A stretch of DNA of 25,671 nt from positions 1 to 25,671 of the forward strand of contig JASVEC010000248.1 in NCBI GenBank assembly GCA_030770535.1. The letters run 5' to 3'. Both the position numbers and the translations under genes were made by a program. Below are positions 19,890 through 25,671 of this stretch, one piece after another; the stretch's first letter is position 1, and each line of letters starts with the position of its first letter. Source of the stretch: Batkoa obscura. Its lineage: Eukaryota > Entomophthoromycota > Entomophthoromycetes > Entomophthorales > Batkoaceae. The notes beneath the pieces are model-generated. The model worked only from the letters and a program-made list of their open reading frames with translations, was not told the origin of the DNA and made no database searches.

Positions 19890-19960
19890 TTTAGTTTGTT
19901 TTAAAAGGATAAGATTCAAGGATTGTAGATTTTAGCTTATTAGAATCACTTTTGATTATG

Positions 19961-19965
19961 ATTGG
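19961..19965 (-). promoter_or_regulatory. CCAAT box upstream of ERG28
   Basis: ATTGG on the plus strand, read CCAAT toward ERG28, in AACCAATCAT. It lies 72 bp before the ATG, a usual distance for a HAP/NF-Y site. The assignment is by motif only. Confidence 0.45.
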
Positions 19966-20180
19966 TTGAAATAAACTTTCGAGATTTAATTGAATATTTT
20001 AGCTTTCTAGAATAATAATATAAATGCTGTAGAAAAGGATTAGAATTAGATTAAAATACTTTCATTAAATAACATATATCATAATCTAAAGCAACAATTA
20101 GAAATTTAGTAATAATGACAACGAATTGAAGTTAGGTATTTAAAATACATTTATTGAAACACAACATATTCCGATATCAA

Positions 20181-21984
20181 CTAAGGCAAGGGTTCCTCAG
20201 AGTCTGATAGACGAGAAAGATGTATATAAGCATCCGTTCCATAACTAAAAATTATTAGTCTTTGTTTCATTTATATAATCGAAACATTACCCTTCCATTG
20301 AAATAATTTTAATATCGCCACCAAAGTACCTTGCATACTATAAATGAATTTAATAAATACTTGCTAAACTAATAAATAACATTACCAATCTAGATAAAGG
20401 TAATCCATACCCAAAGCCTGCCATAGGCGCTTTGAAGTCAGTCTTATTAAAATCAGGATCTAATTGAGGTGTTTCTGCTGTTGTATACCTATAATATCAT
20501 ATTTTACTATATATCTAAACAATAATAAAACTACTTACATATAAGTCCATACCATAGGAAGTACAGATCTAGGAATACCTCCGCCTTCATCAGAAATCTT
20601 AATAGTAATATCCTAAACAATTTATATAAACATAATAATAAACTAGTAAGATAAATTTACTTCGTTTCCTTTTGCGACTATAATTTTAATAGGTGGATAT
20701 TCATCATCACAATCATCACCGAAACGATCAACTACTGCTCTCAATGAATTTTTCAATAATTCAAATAGCACATGATGTAGATGGGAAGGTACATACATAA
20801 ATTCTAAGTCGTCTGGACAATGCAAAATGATCCTTGGAGCTTTAAATAAACCATAATAATCTTCACAAATAAAGGAAGCATTGTCTATTGCTTCTTGAGC
20901 TATTTGACTGATTGAAGTTTTTGTACATATTATTCCAACATAATCTTCTTTCTTTTCTTCCCGGTGTAATGCAATATGTTGTCCTGATTTTAAATATTAA
21001 ATTGATTGTTGTGTTTGTAACATTTAACTTACCTAACAACATTCTTATACCAATTCTTGACATATAAAATCGATCTAAAAAGGACTGAATGTCTGTGTCA
21101 ATAAGTTTACACTTTTTAGCTGATTTATATTCCACAATTCCTTGAGCTAAATAATTTATAAGTAATTATTTTTCATAAAAATATAATTTATACCCTAAAA
21201 AATTGTTAGCCATGATTTTCAAATAAAGATTAAGTGGCTTACTAAGTTGTAACCACCGGATCATGTCTTCGTTTAATTTTTTCCATTAAAGCAACGAATT
21301 GGTCATTACTTTTTACCACCTCTGAAGGAAGGTCCTCCTTTTCAATCGGTGTGTAATAACTGATAAAAATTAAATAACTTAATTAGCCTAAACTTAGATT
21401 AATTACCGGTGGTGCAAAGATACAGAACCGTTCGATCTATAAGAAGCAGGGATATCTGGATTCCTTTTAGAAGTAGGCAATTGTAATAAATTAGAATCTT
21501 GGGTGTTAACTGTGCGAAATACATTTTTTAAATTAGCTGGAAGTGCTTTATTAAATTTTATAATATCCTAATAGATTAGTTAATAAAAGTATTAAAACAA
21601 GTTACAGAAGATTACTTCAAATGACTCTGCATACCAGTGTTTTACTTTTTGAACTGAGGGCATATCAGATAGTCCATCTGGAAGGTTGTCTAATTCTACT
21701 ACTCTATGAGCTAATCTAACTGGTAATTCCTCTATTATCGTTATTAATATATAGTCTTATAAATAAATATCAAGTTACCAGAAACAAACTGAGATGCTTT
21801 TAATAAAGTTCCAATAGAGGGATGATGACCTAAATTAAGACCTTAGCTTAATATCAGAGCTATAACTCAGTAAAATTAGAAGCATACCAAACTTAACCAT
21901 CTGACTTAACGAGACTCCAGTTTGCGGGAACTTTGAAAAATGGGTAATGTCCCTATATAATTGTTGGGGAATTTTTGTAAACAT
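20181..21984 (-). CDS. PDK: Mitochondrial pyruvate dehydrogenase kinase (PDK/BCKDK family)
   Basis: Twelve-exon minus-strand model: 21984-21888, 21841-21779, 21731-21616, 21567-21407, 21359-21243, 21194 (1 nt), 21146-21033, 20983-20661, 20612-20539, 20488-20386, 20337-20291, 20244-20181. All introns are GT-AG and 46-50 bp long. The product is about 426 aa. It phosphorylates the E1-alpha subunit of a mitochondrial 2-oxoacid dehydrogenase to switch it off. Visible: the VKFGLNLGHHPSIG helix region, RRHDPVVTT and LAQG (H-box region), SRIGIRMLLGQH, the ATP-binding N-box ELLKNSLRAVVDR, the G1 box DEGGGIP, the Y-T-T loop, the G2 box GFGYGLPLSRLYARYFGG, MEGYGTDAYIHL, and an end at EEPLP. About 50 extra residues lie before the H-box. 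At the exon 5/6/7 junction one T appears missing (ACTTA rather than ACTTTA); otherwise the frame is clean. PDK is favoured over BCKDK by the C-terminal motif, though the two are hard to separate by eye. Confidence 0.93.
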
Positions 21985-22580
21985 GGTCTTCGATTGTCTA
22001 TTTCATAAAATAATGGTATTTGTAATATTAAATGTAATAGTTAAAAAATTGAAAAAATAGTTCATTTAAATGTGTTGTTTGATGTATTTATTTCTTTTAA
22101 GCCTCTGTTAGCTGATTGGCTCACTATGTTAATGACTAATATTCAACTGTAATGTTGATTTTTTTAAAAACATAGTCACTATTCTTAATCAGTAAGGAAT
22201 TTAGCCAATCAAAATTCATCCCTATTTTAACCATAAAATAGTGAATAATGTGAATTTAACTAAAAACTAAGATCAAGTTGGGTAAATTGATTTATTTAAA
22301 TGTAAATAATTTAGCCAAAATAAAAAGATTTAATTTGTAATGTTTGATATTAAGAATTATGATTTTTATTTTAATACTATATTAATTAAGCAAACTATTT
22401 TAATATTTATATAATATCAATAAAATAAAGTTAATAGCACCCAACTTGAGCAAATTTCAAAATTCCACTAATAAAATATCCTTGCCCATAAGACTTAAAT
22501 GAATTTGATTGGTATTACTGAAACAGTAAGAAGTTTTAAACCAAAAAATTAACAAAATATAATTACATATTGTTATATCC
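21985..22580. promoter_or_regulatory. Divergent promoter region between PDK and CRIPT
   Basis: 596 bp between two head-to-head starts. It holds GATTGGC at 22114-22120 and GCCAATC at 22204-22210, CCAAT boxes pointing in opposite directions about 85 bp apart, suited to driving one gene each. The remainder is AT-rich with no gene. That both genes share control is inference. Confidence 0.5.
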
Positions 22581-23114
22581 ATGGTTTGTAAAAAATGTAA
22601 TAAAATATCAGAATATCAAAAATTTTATATTAAACTTAATTCAACAGGCGAAAAGAAATTAGGCAAAGTAATATGTCCGGATAAATGGAAGGATGGAGCT
22701 AGAAATAGTTCAAGTAAGGTTAATATTATTTTAAGTGAAAGACTAATCAAGTTTAAGCTGGGAAAGATAGAAAACTTAATGAAAATAAGTTATTAACTAA
22801 AAAGAAAGCTGATAGGTAAAATCATCAATTAAAATACTGAAAATGAAACTAACCCAAGTTCTAGTTTAAATCCTTATGCTAAAAAATGTAAAGTTTGTAA
22901 AGCTAGTGTCCACCAAACTCAAGCGAATTATTGTCAAGGTAACTTATGATTTTTTTAACTTAGTTGAATCTAACAATTTAAAAGGTTGCGCTTATAAAAA
23001 AGGTAGTAAAAACAACTGCTTAATAAATAATTGAGTTAATATGTTTTAGGTATCTGTGCAATGTGTGGGAAACAGATTTTGGATGTTTCAATGTATAGAC
23101 AAAGTGCTAAATAA
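22581..23114 (+). CDS. CRIPT: CRIPT, cysteine-rich PDZ-binding/minor-spliceosome protein
   Basis: Six exons: 22581-22596, 22648-22713, 22758-22815, 22859-22938, 22985-23002 and 23050-23114. The five GT-AG introns are 51, 44, 43, 46 and 47 bp. The product is exactly 100 aa (animal CRIPT is about 101). It reads MVCKKCEKKLGKVICPD, WKDGARN, KLNENKLL, then the zinc-binding Cys region C-K-V-C-K-A-S-V-H-x-x-x-A-N-Y-C-Q-G-C-A-Y-K-K-G-I-C-A-M-C-G-K, ending SMYRQSAK. The first Cys pair is completed only across intron 1 (T|GC), and exon 5 is just 18 nt. CRIPT is conserved across eukaryotes; in animals it binds PSD-95 PDZ domains, and it is also linked to the minor spliceosome. The long single frame from 22581 runs into introns and gives a false 71-aa product. 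Confidence 0.96.
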
Positions 23115-23511
23115 AGAAATAACTTTATATTGGATCAATAGTTAATTTAAGTTTTCGAAGATGTACAGTACTATTTGTTATCTTTGATCCTATTTCATAA
23201 TAAAATAAATCCAGCTTAATTGAATTTAAGTATTAAATAAATACTACAATTAATTATCTTTAAATCATTATTTTGAATTATGTTAACAATATTGACGATA
23301 ATGAATTGAAGTTATTCAAATTTACATTATGCTATGTTCAATTTATTTAATTAGATGTACTAAATATTTCATTTGGAGCTTGTTTATGCTTCATTAAAAA
23401 ACATTTTCATAAAGATCACTTGCTGAAAAAACGCAGCAATTTTAGAAACTTAATTTATTACGTAGAAGTAAAAAAAGCTAAAATACTTTTTAACAACTTT
23501 AATCATTAAAT
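23115..23511. other. Intergenic between CRIPT and CSN4-like fragment
   Basis: AT-rich. I looked for upstream exons of the CSN4-like gene here and found none with a matching protein. Confidence 0.5.
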
Positions 23512-24044
23512 ATGGAAGATATTGACTATAAACCCAAGAATCCAGGAGGTGATTTAAAACTAGAAAATCGAGAAGACATTGAAAAAATGATTATTGACTG
23601 CTCTCAATTTTATGAAAATATTTATTTAAACCAGCTATCAGGAATGGTAGACTTGCCCATGGACTTACTAATCCAGTTATTAATGGAATTGATTACAAGG
23701 GGCAAATTATTAGCACATATTGATCAGGTGGATATGCTCTTAATTTTTGAAGATGATGATAATGAAGAAGAAGAAGAAGAGTTAAAGTAATTAATGAAGA
23801 AGAGGAGGAAGCTGAGAATGAGAGCGAAGAAGCAGCGATGGGAGATACTGAAGAAAACAAGAAAGAAGAAGAAGAAGAAGAAAAGGCTCATATCCAAAGT
23901 GAAGAAAACCTACCATTGAAGTTATCAAATCAGTTTAATGCTCAAATATTGGACTTATGTAAAAATTTAGATGCCGCCTATGAAACTATTTTGGAGCTTG
24001 AAGCTGAAGCTTTGGAAAAGAATTTGAATACAATCGAAGATTAA
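23512..24044 (+). CDS. CSN4-like C-terminal (winged-helix/PCI end) fragment, one frame change
   Basis: Two overlapping pieces: frame one 23512-23790, and a second frame that is open through the GAA repeat to a stop at 24044. The first reads IEKMIIDCSQFYENIYLNQL, then LPMDLLIQLLMELITRGKLL and HIDQVDMLLIFED. This matches the layout of the CSN4 winged helix (IEHNLL..., ITFEEL..., a GRMNG-like turn, IDQ-x-D-x-x-x-x-F). The second piece continues the acidic run and ends LPLKLSNQFNAQILDLCKNL, like the CSN4 C-terminal helix LPTWDKQIQSLC. An acidic Glu-rich insert of about 40 residues separates them. The frame change falls in a (GAA)n stretch at about 23763-23781. The ~270 N-terminal residues of CSN4 are missing. 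It is either a truncated duplicate, a small lineage-specific protein, or a gene whose other exons I failed to see. Confidence 0.5.
23763..23781 (+). repeat. GAA trinucleotide run coding poly-Glu
   Basis: Six GAA/GAG units in the CSN4-like gene. The two coding frames change over here; a second short GAA run lies at 23864-23883. Confidence 0.6.
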
Positions 24045-24483
24045 AAGTAATGCTAGCTTTTTAAAATAGCGTCTAAAGTTTTATGAGTTTTTAATTAAGT
24101 TTAATACATCTTTTTAATAAATAAACAAAAATAACGACTAAACAATTCAGTATTGACTATCTTTAGTATATGTGATTATTTTTGTTATATGTATTTACTG
24201 ATTTTAGATTAAATAAGAAAAAAATGAATTTATGCCACTGTTTATTATCAATTATTAAGCAATATCAAAAGGTATAAACAATAGCAAGCCTATAGTTGTA
24301 AATTGAGCATTTTCAATAGACTCTTTCAATCTTTATAGAATTAGTCACTTAACACTTTTCTTAATCAGCATAGTCTATAGAATCTACTTAAAACTTTGGT
24401 CATGTTCAAACTAAAAGAAATTGAAATTGTCTGCTGAAAATTAAAAAATTAGTTATAACATTAATTTCGCCCCTACTACAACT
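24045..24483. other. Convergent intergenic region
   Basis: Lies between the stop of the CSN4-like gene (+) and the stop of UPF2 (-). AT-rich, no gene seen; it serves as the 3' region for both. Confidence 0.5.
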
Positions 24484-25671
24484 TTAACCCCGTCCCTTAT
24501 TTCCTCTACTACTAGTCGGATTTTTTTGAATTAAATCTGATAGATCAAATGTTTGAGTAACGTTTTTGTCTCCCATTACTCTTAGCTGCCTCATCACGAT
24601 GGCTAGAATTTAAAAGATGTTCAGGTTTTGAAGCCCCATAGCTTTTTTGCAATCTGGGCTCATATTGACTATTACCGCCATTACTTTGCTTTATACTTAG
24701 AGGGAATAGCTTTTGAATTGGTTGAACGCACTGGTTTTTCATTACTATAATCGTTTATCTTCTGTTTTAGCCGTATCATATCCAAGTACAATTTTCTTAA
24801 GCTGCTGTTGTTCTATTCTTTCAGCTTTTTGCTTTATTTAATGTTTGGATTGCTAAAGCATTATCTGAAGGGACACCAACAGTACGAACCTTAAATTCAT
24901 TTAGTGTATAAATATAAAAGCCACTATATATATTACATGTTTTGTTTATTGCCACGTTTGGTCAAAAGTGAAAAGGCGACTTGACTACCTCCATCTTCAA
25001 TTTCGGCGGCTTGCTTATTTTTGTCTAATTTATTTAATAAAAATCTGAAAAGTTGTAGTTTTATTACCTAATAATTTCATAGGAATAGGTACGTCCAAAG
25101 CTACAACCTTTCTTTCAAGTTTACGAGAATCGATCGATAGTAGAAGCCATCATGGATTGATACTCTTTTTTCAAATTCTTCTTCTTCTTGACGACGTAAA
25201 ATCTTCATCTTGTTCCTTTTTAAGTTTGTTTAAAAAGAATGATCTTTTCGTCATCTTCAATAGGCTCCTCACTTACATCACTATCTTCTAGATCTTCTTC
25301 TTCCTATTTATTTTTAAGTATTTTCACCAAGTTATTTTATCGATTTACCTTTTCATTACCACTTCCTTCTGACTGATCATCTTCTGAGCTACTTTCTTGA
25401 TCTTCCTCGATATCCGATACCTCTCTTTGTGGATTTGCTGCAGGTACTTTGAGGTATTAAAAGCTATAACCAAATAAATAATATTTAAAATTACCATATT
25501 GCTTTTTATTTTGGGCTATTTTAATCAAAGCTTCTTCTGCTTCTTCATAAGTAACGAAAAGGTTTAGTTTTGGTCTCAAATAGCTCAAAAGTATTCATTA
25601 ATTGCAAATTGAACGTCAATTGGGATAAAGGTTTGCTAAGAATATTAAAGCTAAAATGATTCATTATAGTT
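24484..25671 (-). CDS. UPF2: UPF2/NMD2 3' end, partial at window edge and frame-broken
   Basis: Minus strand, 5' end beyond 25671. Splice sites are intact: exons about 25650-25495, 25446-25349, 25303-25068, 25024-24937 and 24889-24484, with introns of 48, 45, 43 and 47 bp. Recognisable text: FEL-LRPKLNLFVTYEEAEEAL (end of the third MIF4G domain), an acidic E/D/S linker, RRQEEEEFEK, MMASTIDSRKLERKVVALDV with a 4-base duplication inside it, QVAFSLLTKRGNKQ, VGVPSDNALAIQT, KAERIEQQQLKKIVLGYD, and a basic tail ending SSRGNKGRG at 24484. These match the C-terminal UPF1-binding region of UPF2, a core nonsense-mediated decay factor. Eight or more single-base gains or losses, mostly in A or T runs, plus one CGAT repeat break the frame, yet conserved residues remain. 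The sequence is therefore either error-rich near a contig end or a very young pseudogene. Confidence 0.85.

Noticed and set aside
20863-21135. 90-aa minus-strand frame as a separate gene
   Set aside because: It is PDK exon 7 read through its following intron into exon 8 out of frame.
23781-23816. A ~30 bp intron explaining the CSN4-like frame change
   Set aside because: All other introns in the window are 43-61 bp, and no GT-AG pair here restores the frame with a branch motif. An indel in the GAA run is simpler.
17713-25671. Nuclear stop-codon reassignment (TAA/TAG read as amino acids)
   Set aside because: ERG28 and PDK end naturally at TAG, and the ATPase, DUF4436, CRIPT and both TVP15-like genes at TAA. 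The odd in-frame stops fit single-base breaks better.

Overview
The window is very AT-rich eukaryotic nuclear DNA, most likely from an early-diverging fungus or a close fungal relative. The evidence is a DUF4436 membrane protein and an ERG28 sterol scaffold (both typical of fungi), a type IIC (Na,K/H,K-like) P-type ATPase of the kind found in basal fungi, and many GT-AG introns of only 43-61 bp with a CTAAC/CTAAT branch-like motif close to the acceptor. The standard genetic code fits every clean gene. No species can be named from the sequence alone.

Left third (1-9590): mostly AT-rich intergenic DNA with copies of a ~100 bp TIR element (a MITE, ends TGGGGATGT...ACATCCCCA, probable TA target duplication). 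Within it lie two tandem minus-strand paralogues (2535-3170 and 3499-4130). They encode small four-TM TVP15/COPI-associated-like proteins, and both need a 10-nt micro-exon to stay in frame. Centre (9592-12801): one intronless 1069-aa P-type ATPase, followed by a MITE cluster that includes a ~200 bp inverted-repeat dimer. At 15350-16321 there is an intronless DUF4436 protein.

Right third (17713-25671): gene-dense. In order: an intron-bearing coiled-coil gene (-) with an internal stop and a 3' frame break; ERG28 (-); a 12-exon mitochondrial pyruvate dehydrogenase kinase (-) with a candidate 1-nt exon; a 6-exon CRIPT (+) divergent from the kinase across a ~600 bp promoter region with opposed CCAAT boxes; a short CSN4-like C-terminal fragment (+); and the 3' end of UPF2/NMD2 (-), which runs off the window and is broken in several frames.

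The genes are unrelated housekeeping functions: ion transport, Golgi membrane, sterol synthesis, carbon metabolism, splicing factor, signalosome and NMD. They do not form a cluster or operon. The most notable biology is gene structure: very short introns, micro-exons of 10 nt and perhaps 1 nt, a contrast between intronless and intron-dense genes, and a self-nesting, dimer-forming MITE family. Single-base frame breaks in PDK, the coiled-coil gene, CSN4-like and especially UPF2 sit mostly in short homopolymers or simple repeats. They may be assembly errors rather than true decay.
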